A stretch of 64,000 bases of DNA from Kappaphycus alvarezii (GCA_002205965.3 NADL03000620.1:620001-684000); one strand, 5' to 3'. Positions 33,611 to 45,173 are shown, counted from the first letter of the stretch. Program-made: numbers and translations. The notes: generated from the sequence alone by a model not told the origin.

Positions 33611-35665
33611 ATGCAACTAACCCTTCTTGCTGCTCGAGGCATCACTCGTTCTGTTCCCCGACCGAGCCATGTTAGAACGCGCTTCTGGAAACAGGACAAA
33701 GACGTATCCAGATCTTCACATCTGTACCGCGCCTTTGCATCAAGCGCAAAACCATCGATTGTTACTCGTTTGCAAAGGCTAAGTGGCTCTGCAGCTCAAA
33801 TATGGCAAGCAACCTACGCTCAGGACCGTCCTACTGGCATTAACTCGCAATCCACCTCCGCAGAGCCGCGCTTGGACATGTCACGCTTGTTACAAGTAGC
33901 AAAACCAGAACGTAAACTGATCGGTTTTGCATTGGCGGCGCAACTGGTCTCTGCGTCGTCAATTACCTTGTTTCCGTTGGCATTGGGAAAGGTTGTCGAT
34001 ACAGTCACTTCATCGACTTCAACAGACTTGGATTGGTTGGTCGCGATCATGGCAGGTGTTTTTGGCGTTTCTGCCCTGGCTTCAGCTACAAGGGTGTCAG
34101 CTATGTCTTTGGCTGGTTCTAGGATTTCTCGATCGCTGCGGACTTCCTTATTCCATGCCATCATGAGGCAGGAGACGGCGTTTTTTGATCGCAGACAGAG
34201 TGGAGAATTGGTGAACCGCTTATCATCGGATGTGCCGTTGGTGTCGAGAACGTTGACAGAGAATGTAGCAAAGATTCTGAGGTCAGGGGTTACCTCTACC
34301 ATGTCACTGGGATTCATTTTATATCTATCGCCAACTTTGTCGCTTGTGACGCTTGGATCCATTCCACCAATTTTACTATTTGCCATCCTGTTTGGGAGAG
34401 CTGCGAGGAAGCTCTCAAAGGACTTAGTTGATGCACTTGCCTCAGCAACTCAGGTAGCTGCAGAGCGAACCAGCGCAATTCGCACAGTCCGAACTTTCGG
34501 TGCTGAAGAGTTTGAGGCGAAGAGGTACGCAAGAAAGGTGGATGATACCTATGATCTCGCAAAGAAGGTTGCCTTGGCTGATGGGTTATATGCAGGGTCT
34601 GTACAACTCTCTGCACAACTATCATTGTGCGGGGTACTTTGGTTTGGAGGTCGTATGGTTGTCGACCCTCTCAACCCCATGACAATTGGCGCGTTGACTT
34701 CGTTTTCCATGTACGCAGTTAACTTAGGTGTAGCTGTATCGGGAATGGGAACTGCATACGGCCAGTTGACACGGGCTTTAGGAGCCGGTCATCGAATTTT
34801 TCAGGTGATTGATCGGAATCCGGAGGGAGATTCATCTACGATCAGTCAGCACAAGTCTTTTGAGGAGCTCGAGACTGGAGTCGGGCGAAAAAAACACCCA
34901 TTGAGGAGACTAGAATCCGGATACAATGCGACAGTGAGATTTGAAGACGTGCACTTCACCTATCCGACGCAGCTGGACACTCCAATTTTGAACGGAGTAG
35001 ACTTAACTGTCAGACCAGGAGAGATCATTGCTGTAGCCGGAGCATCTGGTAGTGGCAAATCAACAATGAGTTTCCTTCTCTCCAGATTGTACGAGCCAAC
35101 AAGCGGAAGAATCACACTAGACAACAAGCCCATTGCAGACTTGGATACTTCATGGCTTAGAAGACAGATTGCCGTGGTTTCTCAAGAACCGGTATTGTTC
35201 AATGGAACAGTTGCAGATAATATACGATATGCAATGTCCGAGCATGTGTCTTTAGAGCAGATTGAGCTTGCAGCAAAGGCCGCCGCAAGTCATCAAATGA
35301 TTTTGTCACTTCCAAATCAGTATGAAACCTTTGTTGGAGAAAGAGGATCCTCACTTTCCGGCGGTCAACGTGCCAGGACAGCGCTTTGCCGGGCTCTTGT
35401 TCGGAACCCAAGGGTATTAGTTCTCGACGAACTCTCTGCATCCTTTGATGCGGAGTCAGAACGTGCAGTAGCACAGGCTGTCAATAATGCAGCGTCGGAG
35501 CTTGACATGACTGTTCTCATGATTGCCCACAGAACGAGTACCTTGCGACGTGCACATCGGATCGCAGTCCTAGTTGACGGCAAAGTAGCAGAGTTAGGTT
35601 CATATGAGGACCTCATGTTGAGAAGGGACTCCCATTTGAAGCAAATGCTAAATCCAGGTGGTTAA
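33611..35665 (+). CDS. mitochondrial-type ABC half-transporter, ABCB family (ABCB10-like)
   Basis: 684 residues with one TM domain and one nucleotide-binding domain, the half-size layout of ABCB transporters that act as dimers. The N-terminus (MQLTLLAARGITRSVPRPSH) is basic, hydroxylated and free of acids, fitting a mitochondrial presequence. The membrane domain spans roughly residues 100-380 (LIGFALAAQLVSASSITLFP, FFDRRQSGELVNRLSSD). The ATPase motifs are complete: Walker A GASGSGKST (477-485), Q-loop VVSQEPVLFNGT, signature LSGGQ (582-586), Walker B VLVLDE (602-607) and H-loop IAHRTSTLRRA. The D-loop is SASFD instead of the usual TSALD. Exported substrate is unknown; ABCB10 relatives are inner-membrane exporters linked to haem and redox homeostasis. 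No intron is needed. The ATG at 33,611 is the first in frame and gives the presequence. Confidence 0.93.
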   Translation: MQLTLLAARGITRSVPRPSHVRTRFWKQDKDVSRSSHLYRAFASSAKPSIVTRLQRLSGSAAQIWQATYAQDRPTGINSQSTSAEPRLDMSRLLQVAKPERKLIGFALAAQLVSASSITLFPLALGKVVDTVTSSTSTDLDWLVAIMAGVFGVSALASATRVSAMSLAGSRISRSLRTSLFHAIMRQETAFFDRRQSGELVNRLSSDVPLVSRTLTENVAKILRSGVTSTMSLGFILYLSPTLSLVTLGSIPPILLFAILFGRAARKLSKDLVDALASATQVAAERTSAIRTVRTFGAEEFEAKRYARKVDDTYDLAKKVALADGLYAGSVQLSAQLSLCGVLWFGGRMVVDPLNPMTIGALTSFSMYAVNLGVAVSGMGTAYGQLTRALGAGHRIFQVIDRNPEGDSSTISQHKSFEELETGVGRKKHPLRRLESGYNATVRFEDVHFTYPTQLDTPILNGVDLTVRPGEIIAVAGASGSGKSTMSFLLSRLYEPTSGRITLDNKPIADLDTSWLRRQIAVVSQEPVLFNGTVADNIRYAMSEHVSLEQIELAAKAAASHQMILSLPNQYETFVGERGSSLSGGQRARTALCRALVRNPRVLVLDELSASFDAESERAVAQAVNNAASELDMTVLMIAHRTSTLRRAHRIAVLVDGKVAELGSYEDLMLRRDSHLKQMLNPGG

Positions 35666-35828
35666 AACTTGGGCTTTTGTGCAAGTGCAAATCTTCTTGC
35701 AAAATAGCGTTAACTGTGCTCTTTATTTGGCGGATGATAACTGGGCATCCTGAAACGATTCTTAAATACATCAGCAAGCACCCGTAGACTGATGACTACC
35801 AGATTCGATAAAAAATTTTGACAGCGAG

Positions 35829-36284
35829 GTGTTCAAGGCGGCAGGAGTCAGTGTTCAATGCGAGGTGAAGTACCTACTTTCTAGACTAAACGCTAGACCT
35901 GCTGACATTCTGGTGCACCCGCCGTCGGCTGCAGCGACCCCCCGCCTCCTTTCCCAGTGGCATACAACGTCACCATACAGTCCCCATTCCAGAAGAGCTA
36001 CATGTCAATGAGAGCACGAAAAGCGCGAGCCGTTTCCGATGCGGCAGAAAAGCGGAAGAGGAAGAACCTGGCCACGAAATTGGCAGCTGTTCCTGGCGAG
36101 GCACTGCTGGGGCGAGCGAGGCTAGAATATAATTTTGTGACGTTAGCATTCGACTCGTAAGGATCACCCTCTTCGACAACATCCAAGGTCATTGAGAGAT
36201 ACGTGGCAGCCGTCGACTCACGCAGTGGATGCTCGACGGGAGGGGCAAAGACCCGATTGTACCAGAAGCTTAGCTTCATCCCCT
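35829..36284 (+). pseudogene. relic of the RT-associated C-terminal domain (fragment 2)
   Basis: Two frames together reproduce the domain also seen at 48,412 and 60,556. The first gives LSRLNARPADILVHPPSAA. A shift then leads to YNVTIQSPFQKSYM (the DVTxxSPLQ motif, with Asp replaced by Asn), AVSDAAEKRKRKN, EYNFVTLAFDS and, after a stop, TRLYQKLSF. This resembles the C-terminal domain found after reverse transcriptases in sponge, coral and algal retroelement-like proteins (RPAD, DVTVxSPLQ, GxxFxPL, GGW, QRLS). It sits directly downstream of the ABC transporter. It is non-functional. Confidence 0.6.
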
Positions 36285-36759
36285 AGTCGAAGTGCGCGGC
36301 TTCTGAAACTTCACGTGCCCCACAACACGCAGGTTAGTCTGCTTATGCGAGATTGGGTTTTTGAGGGGAGGGAGGGCTGAGACCTTTTCTATTTTATAGA
36401 TGTGGCGAGTGGAGAGATTAAGCCATGAGCCCCATAAAGAGGTCAGGTGGTGGGGTATGTGCGTAAGTTCCGTTGGTTTAGCATGATCGCGGTGTACTAG
36501 AGAACAAAAACAGATGACATTGCAGCATTGGACATTCATACATCAGCGATAAATAGCAAGAGACTATTTACTTTCCAAGGAAGCCGGCATTCTTTCCGGG
36601 TCAACGTTTCTATTAACACAAGTCTGTTGCCTACCTAAGAGTTTGACAACTTCCGTTAATCACCTCGAGCTTAATAGGGCCCTCTGGATTGGAACTTGAG
36701 AGGCTGATTAAAAAAACTTATTGCTGACGAGGTGACTTCGTACCAGTTTCACCCGATGT
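36285..36759. other. intergenic
   Basis: 475 bp between the retroelement fragment and the 3' end of the minus-strand coiled-coil gene. Nothing recognisable. Confidence 0.5.
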
Positions 36760-38450
36760 TCAACGAAGCCCAAGTAGCCTTCTGACTCCTCTTCTCCTCG
36801 ACGGCTTTGTTTCTGCTTTCTTGACAGGTGGCGTGGCGTTCGACTCGCGATGCATTGAAAAGGTTCTAGATGCACTCTCTGCTTCATCGGTGCCCTCTCC
36901 TTTCGCTCTTAATCGATCAGTGCCATGCCCTGCGAAGCTATGAGTGCGTCCAACTGCGCCCGCCCGCCTCGTCCTCGTGGTAGCGCCGAGCCCAGGCATT
37001 GGGGCTGCATTACGATCACTTAGGTCTGGTTTCTGTGGTTTGAATTGAGAAGCATCCTCTACGGGATCATGTGTAGGTTTGAAGCCTTTGCCTGACGTAG
37101 GAGGCTCGGAAAGTTGCCTTTGGGCTGGAGACGTAGATTCATCATCCACGGACGACTGACTTTTGGCTGCTCTTGTGAGTGGAGCAGAAGATGCGTCGGA
37201 AATATTTCGACCATTCTTTGTCAAATCGGGCCCCTGGGTGTCACCCCAGGAGGGGTTGCTGAGGAACTACCAAACCCCGCCGGCATATTAACTGTCATGT
37301 TACTTGGTGTTATGAATGTGGCGTTATTATTGTTCTTTGTAGTGCCCTCACGGGACGGAGACATGAACGTTCTTGAGCCTGTCGTTGGAGGAACACCAAA
37401 CCCGAATCCATTCGGAAAAGAAACAACTTGGGCTTCTTTTTTCTTGTTGTCTTCCTTGTCTGCGGACGGGACACTATCCGCTGCTTTCCCTGCCTTCGAT
37501 TTCTCTGATGTGTAGGGCATGCGAAGTTGCGGGGATTTGGGGGTCGGAGGACGCCTTGCGTGTCTCCTCCCAGTTAGGCCCTCTGAACTATCTTGCGACC
37601 TTGAATCTGAGTCCTTAGAACGCTTGCCAATAAACGTAGACATTCGAAGTGAAGAACGAAGATTTTGCTTGCTCGGTTGCGGGGTGTGCTGTTCTAATCT
37701 CCCCTGAAGCAAGCTTACCTTTCTCTCCAAATCATCTATTGTGCTCTTAAGCTTGACAATGTAGTCTACGGCGTTTATTTCGACCATGTTTCCGAATTGT
37801 TCTCGTTGCGTAGGATCAGTCACTCTGTATATCGCAACCCCGCCTCGGATTTGGGGCTCTTGCTCTTGGATTTCCCTTGGAAGGTCAGAGAGCCTTGTCT
37901 TGATCAATTTCCGATGCCGTGTTGGCATACGGACGAACATGCCTTCTAATGGTGGCGGTGCAGCGACTGGTTGAACCGTAGCCGGTAACGATGTTGGGGT
38001 CTCAATATGCGATGCACTATCTGCTGGATTCGATCCATCGCTCGAGGCAGTGTTTGCAACGTTGGCATCTTGTGATGCTGCACCAGGTGGTAGTGGTATT
38101 TTCTTTACATCCCCGTCAGTAGAAGTAGGTTTCACAGTCACAGAGGAAGGGGCGGGATTAGGTGGAGGCGGGGGCGGTGGAACCGGCGAATCCTTCTTTG
38201 ACTCCAAGTCTTTTTGGAAGATTCGGTCGAGGCGGGATGCTGCAGACACGAAACCAACACCGGCTGTTTTCTCGCCGATTACGCGTCCCTGATCGAAGCT
38301 CCCATCTGTGCCAACTTCAACATCGGACGTGTGAAGGATTGCAGCAGCTCTTGTGAAATCTGAACTTTTTGCTAGAAAAGTTCCATGCCTCGCCAACTGA
38401 AGGATTTGGCGACCCTCTTCAGTCTTTACGTTCTTCGAATCCGCGGACAT
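36760..38450 (-). CDS. Pro/Ser-rich coiled-coil protein of unknown function; apparent frameshift at 37,221
   Basis: The ATG at 38,450 opens a 409-codon frame that ends TPPGVTPRGPI-stop at 37,221. A second frame takes over without a gap (TQGPDLTKNGRN...) and runs to 36,760, about 155 codons, ending basic (PSRRRGVRRLLGLR). Composition is continuous across the junction (Ser, Pro, Asn, Lys rich), so this looks like one protein of about 560 residues with one base missing, or a gene that really ends at 37,221. Features: PVPPPPPPPNPAP near residues 90-100; a folded-looking block RMPTRHRKLIKTRLSDLPRE through QREQFGNMVEINAVDYIV (about 172-232); and a coiled coil KLKSTIDDLERKVSLLQGRL (233-252). The remainder is low-complexity and Ser/Thr-Pro rich. 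I do not recognise the family. Confidence 0.7.
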
Positions 38451-41330
38451 TACTTAAAATTTGCGGAGAGGACGGTTTAGCTTTGTTTTTCTCAGTCTGA
38501 GGGAGTGTTGGGAAAAGGAATGGTAACTGTGTAGATGAAAATAGCTGCTGGGTTTCCTGCAACAACCCCGCAGAGAGTTAACTGCACCCTTCAACAAAGG
38601 GAAAATTGAATTGGAACGTATGGATACCCACAAGTTTGAATAAAGAGAAATTTGCAACACTGTCTACAGCTCTTCAGGTGCTACTCGTCAGAATGAACAA
38701 ACTAATACAACCAAACATGCAAGTCAGCGAATGAGATTCAGCATCTCTGGGCTCGTGAATTTGTCGGAAGCGCTGAGTTGTTAAGAACATCGGGCCTCGT
38801 AGACATTTTTGAAGAGAAAACGTTGAGGGAAGTGGGGCTGATACCTCATGAGAATGACCTCGACAATTCGGAGTGTCCCTATAGAACGCAAATTATCCGG
38901 GCACCGTGGCGCAAAGCCTTCAACGTTGTAAGTGGAACTGAAAGAGGGGGGGCCCAGCTGACAAAGGGCCGGGTGTTCATATTAGTTTTGGGTATTTCTA
39001 TACTTGAGAACTTTTAAACAAAAAGTATGTGAACGTCCGTAGGGTATTTTTTCCTGACGGATAGACCTTTGTGCTAGCACAAAGCTAGCCGACAGTTGGC
39101 CGTTTCGCGTGTTTGTTGTAAACAATTGTTGCACAAGGGCTGCTGACCCGACCATAACTTTGGCGCAGGCACTACATTACTGCACGCAGAACATATTACC
39201 GTAAGCGCCAGCCCAAGCCTCTGAATTTCTTTAAACATATTGTTGCTATCCTGTAAAGTATTCTTGACAGTTAATACTCGATTGTTTTCTACCAAAGGGC
39301 CGAATTTGCTCTTTCACAATTGGGGCACTAAAAATAGGCGGAAACCTTCTCTGCATAACATGCTGTACACGGGCCGTCGGGTTGTTGGTCGCTCAAAGAC
39401 TGAAAGGCTTTTTCCAGAGAATGATGTCTCTCCAACTGAGAAGCGCTCTGAAACATTTGGGAGCTCATTGAACCTTGGCCCTCTCCGTTGATACAAACCC
39501 CGGCACCTACATCTGAGCTCAGAAAGGTAGGGGTTTGATGGCCAAGACTAGGCCTGGGTTTAATAATGCATTGGTGCCTATCTCTAGAGCCTAGATAGGT
39601 TTGATATACCTTGTAGCCGTGTTGCGTTGGATGTCCTAACCGCTAACGTTACCCGTATTTGAAAGGTCGCGGTAGATTAATAGATCGGAATTTTAATGGC
39701 TATGGGAAACTGACAACTCATCTAAATTTGTGTACGGTAGTCATATGTTTAGACACTATTCATGAGGTTTAGACGAAACTCGGGCCCTTGTTTGTCGACT
39801 GAAACAAGTGAAATGTAGATTACCTAAGGATGAGTTTCCTTGCAAAATACAAGAAGTTTGGACTCTTATGCTGGCATAAGCTGACTTGGCACTGAACGAG
39901 ATATGTAGCGCTAAATGTCGTAATGTGGTAAAAGTGGCCGCATATATGGTGATTCTCATGTCTGAAAAAATGCGACAAAGTCTGCGCCCTCTTGGAAGAC
40001 AGTCTATGTGATTTATTGCTAAAAAGCCGGTTTTTGTCGGAGCAGCGAATCTGTTTGCCGGTTCCTCAGTTATTCATGATGGAAAGGCTTGTGAGAAGTG
40101 AGGCACGAGAAATGCTGCATTGAAATTGGCCTCTGACCTCTGGTACTGATACTAGCATAGAAAACAAAAAGTTAAGCGTCACTTGACTTGGAATTGCAGA
40201 GCCAAAGGTGTTCGGTGCTTCAAGATGCCATGTTTGCAGTCCGCATAAACTTATCAGGAAATGCTCGAATCTGCCACTTATAAGAGCCTAAGACTGCCGG
40301 GGCAGATGTCCGAAACTGCTAGCTGTCAGAGCCAATCCGCCTGCGTTTGCAAAGATGAGTAGTTGACAATGCCTCGTGGCCAGCATGGCGCAAATTAATC
40401 TGCAATGCGATTTTGGCATTGTGGTCAGCTGGTAGGCAATTTAGATTCGAATATAACGAAAAGTCTGAGCACTGCCTTACTATTTGCTGCTTGAAAACGA
40501 AGTACTTCACGAGGTGCCTCCCGGGCTGATACGTGAAACATGAATTGCACGCACTTCTGGCAGGGAAACGCTGCATTTGAAAAGTTTGCAGGTCAGCAAG
40601 ATATTGAATTTACGTATATTACTTTTCTACTATCGATGGTGGAATCAGTAGGGGACGAGTTGCCTATGCCAAGATTGCTCACGGAAGCGATCTGACGATA
40701 GATTAGTGGGTAACGGTGGATTCGCAAACATTCAAAAAGCCGACCTAGTCCAGCACTCTCCTCTTCGCCTCGGTTTCGATGCGAAATGTCAAAGGCCATT
40801 CATGAGAGCTGGGGTTACAGTAGCACGCAGCAGGGTAGTGAGGTTAGTAAAGAGCTCTCTGAGGTAACCCAATACCTGACACGTTGGTCCAGCAACGTTA
40901 TGCAAAAGGCCCCCGATATGGGAGTGAATGCATTACAGTATCAGGCCAATACTGCAATGTACAGTCTTGCATAATTTATAAATTTTTGGGGCAACGGTTC
41001 ATGAAATATCTTTAAAATGGTAAAGCACATGTCACTTTTTAATAGGCTACTGAAAATCAGTTGGGACCAAGCTGGTCCCAATTTTGAAACCAACAGGTGG
41101 TTGTCAACCCGCCTCTCTCGGCCCATAGCACTAAAATACACTCCCACCAAGCAATCGGGATGTCTGTGCATGTCCCCTCGTTGGAGTTCTTAGGTTACGA
41201 GGAGGCTGACGGTACATAGCCAGTTATTCTTTTCTCGCAAACTCTCTCCAAATACGGTCGTCTTCATTGCTTCCCGTCGATAACCTGAGCGAAACAACTC
41301 CCGGCGTTCCGTTCCAATTCAGTGCCACCC
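38451..41330. other. gene-free spacer inside the gene island
   Basis: About 2.9 kb between divergent genes. The longest plus-strand frame (38,778-39,017, about 79 codons) has no recognised motif, and no retroelement motif was found. Promoters for both flanking genes must lie within it. No rRNA or tRNA seen. Confidence 0.5.
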
Positions 41331-42371
41331 ATGAGTACGAGCGTCTCACAGCCTTTCTCCGAAGCCCTAGTCGCATATCGGAAGCGCGCTGCCGACCGCT
41401 TCGCCCTCCGCCGTTCAATTGCCCGGACCTCAAACCGCAAGTGCACTGGCCCATCGTCGTCCCCCACGCCGTACCGAAGGGCACTCTTCCCCGCCCTCAT
41501 CGATTATCTCTCTCAAGCAGCAGCCTCCTACAAACAATGGAAGCAATCACCACCCATTGTTCCTTGCACAAATCTTAAACCAACGGGAGGTGCACTAGGA
41601 CATGGCGATGTCGTTGAGGCTCTGGCTGCGGATGGTAGGAGGGCCAAGTGGTTGGTTGCTCGTCAGTTAGAATCCCATCGCAAACGTGCCGTGAATCGAG
41701 TTTTGAGGGACGTTGTCCTCGCTTGTGGTATTCCAGAGGATGTGCGCCGCAAATGCAGGGAACGGTTTTTGAACAGAGCGAGGAATTGGAAAAAGGTGTC
41801 TTTTGCGGGGAAAGTTGGTAACAGAGAGGAAGGCGACTTGTTGGCATATGACGGTACCAACCACAGTGGTTACAGCGTTCATGTCGCTAGGTGTCGGGAC
41901 GCGTTTCAGAAAGGCTATAGCAGGTTGGTAAGGCAGGGCTTGGTTGAGAGGAGGGATACTTTTGAAGAAGTTCACAAAAGGTATTTGGGAAAACCGGATG
42001 AAATGTACCGAAGGAGGACCGCCCGAAGGTTTGCGAGGTACAGGAGAGAGAGGAAAGAACGAGAGGTTGAGGCTTTGAAACAGTCTACGAAGGCTGAAAT
42101 GGAAATGAAGAGGAGGAGGGGACATGACCATTTGTTGACGGGTAGGGACACCGGGGATGCCTCGTTTGCCCCGTTTTTGTTTGAATTGGATAGTAATGCT
42201 TACGCCTTTTCCTCGAAGATTACCGAGGCACCCAAGCTTCGCAAACTCATGATTGACAAATATTCCAAGGACAACAACGGCGCAGACTGCGTGAATGGGT
42301 GGCAGAAGGCCCAGCAAGCTGCGGAGACCAATCCGCTCTTCCACACCAGAGTCATGAATCGCTTCATGTGA
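41331..42371 (+). CDS. basic protein of unknown function
   Basis: The ATG at 41,331 (MSTSVSQPFSEALVAYRKRA) gives about 346 residues. A GTG three codons earlier is in frame, but the ATG is the likelier start. The protein is rich in Arg/Lys with helical segments: CRERFLNRARNWKKVSF, CRDAFQKGYSRLVRQGLVER and a strongly basic run TARRFARYRRERKEREVEAL near residues 240-260, which could bind RNA or be a coiled coil. No TM segment is seen. The C-terminal part (FAPFLFELDSNAYAFSSKI, then KLRKLMIDKYSKDNNG) looks globular. Single exon. It runs convergently towards malate dehydrogenase, with 516 bp between the stops. I do not recognise a family. Confidence 0.8.
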   Translation: MSTSVSQPFSEALVAYRKRAADRFALRRSIARTSNRKCTGPSSSPTPYRRALFPALIDYLSQAAASYKQWKQSPPIVPCTNLKPTGGALGHGDVVEALAADGRRAKWLVARQLESHRKRAVNRVLRDVVLACGIPEDVRRKCRERFLNRARNWKKVSFAGKVGNREEGDLLAYDGTNHSGYSVHVARCRDAFQKGYSRLVRQGLVERRDTFEEVHKRYLGKPDEMYRRRTARRFARYRRERKEREVEALKQSTKAEMEMKRRRGHDHLLTGRDTGDASFAPFLFELDSNAYAFSSKITEAPKLRKLMIDKYSKDNNGADCVNGWQKAQQAAETNPLFHTRVMNRFM

Positions 42372-42887
42372 ATTCTGCCGAACCGTCCTGGGAGCTGTGT
42401 CTTTTTTCCGCTCCCTGTCCACGCCTGTTTGTAAAGGGCCGTTTAACATTTTCTGTTTCATGTGACAATCTCAGTCTGCCAGCAACAGATCGGAGGCGAG
42501 AGCAGACTCGCAAGCTATCTGACGGACAGAGATTTCCTGCCTCAGAAAAGAGTTAGGGATCGCTTTACGTAGTTTGGGGGAGGATCAGCGAGAATGATGG
42601 GAGCCAGTCCTTTTGCTTTTCCGGATATTCGCAATGAGAAATCCTCAGTTGTGCAGAGGACGTTCCCTTGTGCCCGGGTGGAACATCCGATGGCCTGACA
42701 AGAAAACTGCCTGTTCTACGTGGTAAGGATAGGTGCGTACAACTACCAACGATAATTTCCTATGTAGAAATCCGCAATTGCTTCCTATTTGCCACCCACC
42801 ATAAAAGCTAGGACCCAGCGTAATCTATCGCGGCATTCCTGTGCTCGACGGGCGGTGGAAATCAGTCCTTTGAGTACGGATCCGAAC
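42372..42887. other. convergent 3' intergenic region
   Basis: 516 bp between the stop codons of the basic protein (+) and malate dehydrogenase (-), holding both 3' untranslated regions. I see no gene or obvious terminator. Confidence 0.5.
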
Positions 42888-44006
42888 TCAGGCGGATGCC
42901 TTTTTCGCCCTCTTCTTTCTCGTCTGCTTCTGGGCAGGAGGAGACTGTCCTGCAGCGGGCAAGAGATGCTTAACCGCGTCGCGCTCCTCCAGCAGCTCTT
43001 TTCTAGTCGCATCCATCATGGCAGCCGAAAACTCATCGGGCGCCGGAATGTCCAAGACCCTCTGATAAGACCCTCCACCTCTGCAGTAACACGGGACAGA
43101 ATACCAAATGTCCTTGTCCATTCCATACGATCCGTCCGAGGGCACTGCCAGACTTTGCCACTTGTCGCCAGACCCGACAAATAAGTCATGAATGTGATCG
43201 ATGGCAGCGCTTGCAGCACTAGTAGCAGAACTCGCGCCTCTGGCTTCTATAATTTCGGCACCTCTCTTCTGCACCCTTGGAATGAACTCCTTCCTGACCC
43301 ATTGGGTATCGTTAATGACATCCAAAGCGGGCTTCCCTTCGACAAGGGCGTGAGACAGATCTGGATACTGCGTACTCGAATGATTCCCCCAGATGACAAC
43401 CCTCTCCACGTCCTTAACTCCGACACCAGCCTTGCTAGCGACTTGCCCCATAGCACGGTTCTGATCCAACCTAGTCATGGCCATAAACTGCGCCGGATCC
43501 AAGTCTGGCGCATTTGCGGCGGCCACCAAAGCGTTAGTATTCGCTGGATTACCCACGACTAGCACACGCACGTCCTTGCTCGCGGCGTCATTAATAGCCT
43601 TACCCTGAACTGCAAAAATGGCTGCATTAGCACTCATCAAATCCTTACGTTCCATGCCTGGACCACGAGGTTTCGCGCCGACCAAAACTGCAACATCGGC
43701 GTCACCAAAACCTTCAACCGGATCTGCGGTTTGCTTAATACCGCGCACGAGTGGAAAGGCACCGTCCATAATTTCCATGACTACGCCCTTGAGTGGGTTG
43801 AGACCCTGCTGAGTTTCAAGGAGCTGGAGCTCGACTGGGACATCGGTGCCGAGCATCTGACCGGAGGCGATGCGCATGAGCATGGCGTAACCGATGGCGC
43901 CGGCCGCACCGGTGACGGCAACCTTCTTTACTGGCTGCTCCGCGGTGGTTGAGAGGGTACGAGCGGCGAGGGTGCGGGATGCGGATGATAGGACGGATCG
44001 GAGCAT
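42888..44006 (-). CDS. NAD(P)-dependent malate dehydrogenase with organellar presequence
   Basis: 372 residues; interconverts malate and oxaloacetate. The Rossmann loop GAAGAIG is at residues 33-39. Other motifs: [15 protein letters not shown] (mobile loop with substrate Arg residues), [23 protein letters not shown] and [12 protein letters not shown] with the catalytic His. This combination is the cytosolic-type (MDH type 2) clade, not the bacterial-type mitochondrial one. The N-terminal [20 protein letters not shown] is a clear targeting peptide, probably mitochondrial, with cleavage before the EQPVKK segment. The C-terminus carries an unusual lysine-rich extension ([14 protein letters not shown]). 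An ATG exists only at 44,006 for the full presequence. No intron is needed. The next gene upstream (PAC4-like) is on the same strand. Confidence 0.95.
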   Translation of the reverse strand: MLRSVLSSASRTLAARTLSTTAEQPVKKVAVTGAAGAIGYAMLMRIASGQMLGTDVPVELQLLETQQGLNPLKGVVMEIMDGAFPLVRGIKQTADPVEGFGDADVAVLVGAKPRGPGMERKDLMSANAAIFAVQGKAINDAASKDVRVLVVGNPANTNALVAAANAPDLDPAQFMAMTRLDQNRAMGQVASKAGVGVKDVERVVIWGNHSSTQYPDLSHALVEGKPALDVINDTQWVRKEFIPRVQKRGAEIIEARGASSATSAASAAIDHIHDLFVGSGDKWQSLAVPSDGSYGMDKDIWYSVPCYCRGGGSYQRVLDIPAPDEFSAAMMDATRKELLEERDAVKHLLPAAGQSPPAQKQTRKKRAKKASA

Positions 44007-44840
44007 TGTGGGGCGGTTGACGGCGGCGGGATGAGGAGGTGTGAGTGGAGAGCGATGCGGTGTGGGAGTGCCTTATTTGGAGAAGCGCAGCAATTGCCGA
44101 TGGATCGCTTGGGGCGGGGGGCAAGCGAGTGTCGCGATTTATTGACAGAAATATCTGATTGTGTGCTAGAACGGGTTGGCTTTGGCGATCGTGAGAGATA
44201 AGACGGAAATAATTGGCAAAATCTTCCGGATATCAAGGTGGCCAAAGAAAGAATGCCAAAAATAATTGAATTTGGGTCGATCTTGAGGGGGTTGCATCAT
44301 TCCAACCGCGGGTTCCGCTACAAAACTGCACTCGGCACATCTGCAAAACTTTACCACTACGCCCGAACATGGAACACCGTAAGCGGCGTAGACCGAGTAT
44401 GCGCCTGACCAACCTCTATGAACGTGGATGATTCCAAAGCAACAAGCTTCGCGCTGTAGTGGTCCTACCCAGTGCCCCATATCTTCATCCATATTCAATC
44501 ATACGGGATGGCGCGTTTTCCGCGTGGGTCACACCAAGCAAAACCCCTTTCAAATCTACTCGGCCGCACCAAGCGGTAAAACCCAGCACGTCACTAGCTA
44601 TTTCATAAACATTACCATCCATGAAAATCCTCCTGGAAGAACGATGCATCAAGTCAGCGTTGAAAAAAAACAGAATCGCTCCTGCTTACCATCCACGCCC
44701 ACCGTATCGCTCTTTCATCCAGGCATTCTCAAGGGGCTGTTGTGCGACCACCAGCCCCCCCATTCTCACCTCTGTATCCCACCCTCACAACAAACCCTCC
44801 TCCACATTCAACCAACCTACCTGAACCCACGGTGCACCCT
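44007..44840. other. 5' intergenic region of malate dehydrogenase
   Basis: 834 bp between the start of malate dehydrogenase and the 3' end of the PAC4-like gene. Overlapping open frames here (for example 44,428-44,961 on the plus strand) look like chance frames, and one continues into the antisense of the PAC4-like gene. No motif is seen. Confidence 0.45.
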
Positions 44841-45173
44841 TTACCCAATCTCCGCAATAATCCTCGCCACGACTGCATTTTCCACTTCACCCCCAACGCC
44901 CAAATCCACGGATGCAAACACGGGCATTTTATACCTGGTTGCAAGTTTCATGGCCACTTGATTCGATGTGGTAGATGTCTTTCCAGATAAGATGGTAGCG
45001 GTTGCCGCGGATGGTCCGGAACAGGGATGCGAAAGAGACAGGGATGGGAGAGAGGCGGGCGTGTTGGAGGAGGATGACGCTTGCACCCAGATGAACAGTG
45101 AGTCGCGCAGGTGGAGGATTTGGTAGCGCGCGTGCAAGTCGGCTATCTGTTCGCTGAAGGCTTTGACTTGCAT
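44841..45173 (-). CDS. PSMG4: proteasome assembly chaperone 4-like protein
   Basis: 110 residues from ATG 45,173, the normal size for this family. Reads FSEQIADLHARYQILHLRDS, then LFIWVQASSS, then ATATILSGKTSTTSNQVAMK and YKMPVFASVDLGVGGEVENA, ending VVARIIAEIG. PAC4/PSMG4 proteins share the same order: an L-x-F/Y-x-I-x-x-L-x-D-S strand, a W-V/I-G/Q segment, a T-x-L-G/S-x-x-S-D/T-T-T-S core, A.+LA.+, VF.S and a C-terminal V-x-x-I-x-E helix. PAC3-PAC4 heterodimers guide assembly of the 20S alpha ring in the cytosol. Single exon, on the same strand as its neighbours on both sides. The assignment is from pattern memory, since the family is short and divergent. Confidence 0.8.
   Translation of the reverse strand: MQVKAFSEQIADLHARYQILHLRDSLFIWVQASSSSNTPASLPSLSLSHPCSGPSAATATILSGKTSTTSNQVAMKLATRYKMPVFASVDLGVGGEVENAVVARIIAEIG

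Noticed and set aside
41667..42461. 264-codon minus-strand frame
   Set aside because: Antisense to the basic protein gene, which has the better composition. No motif was found.
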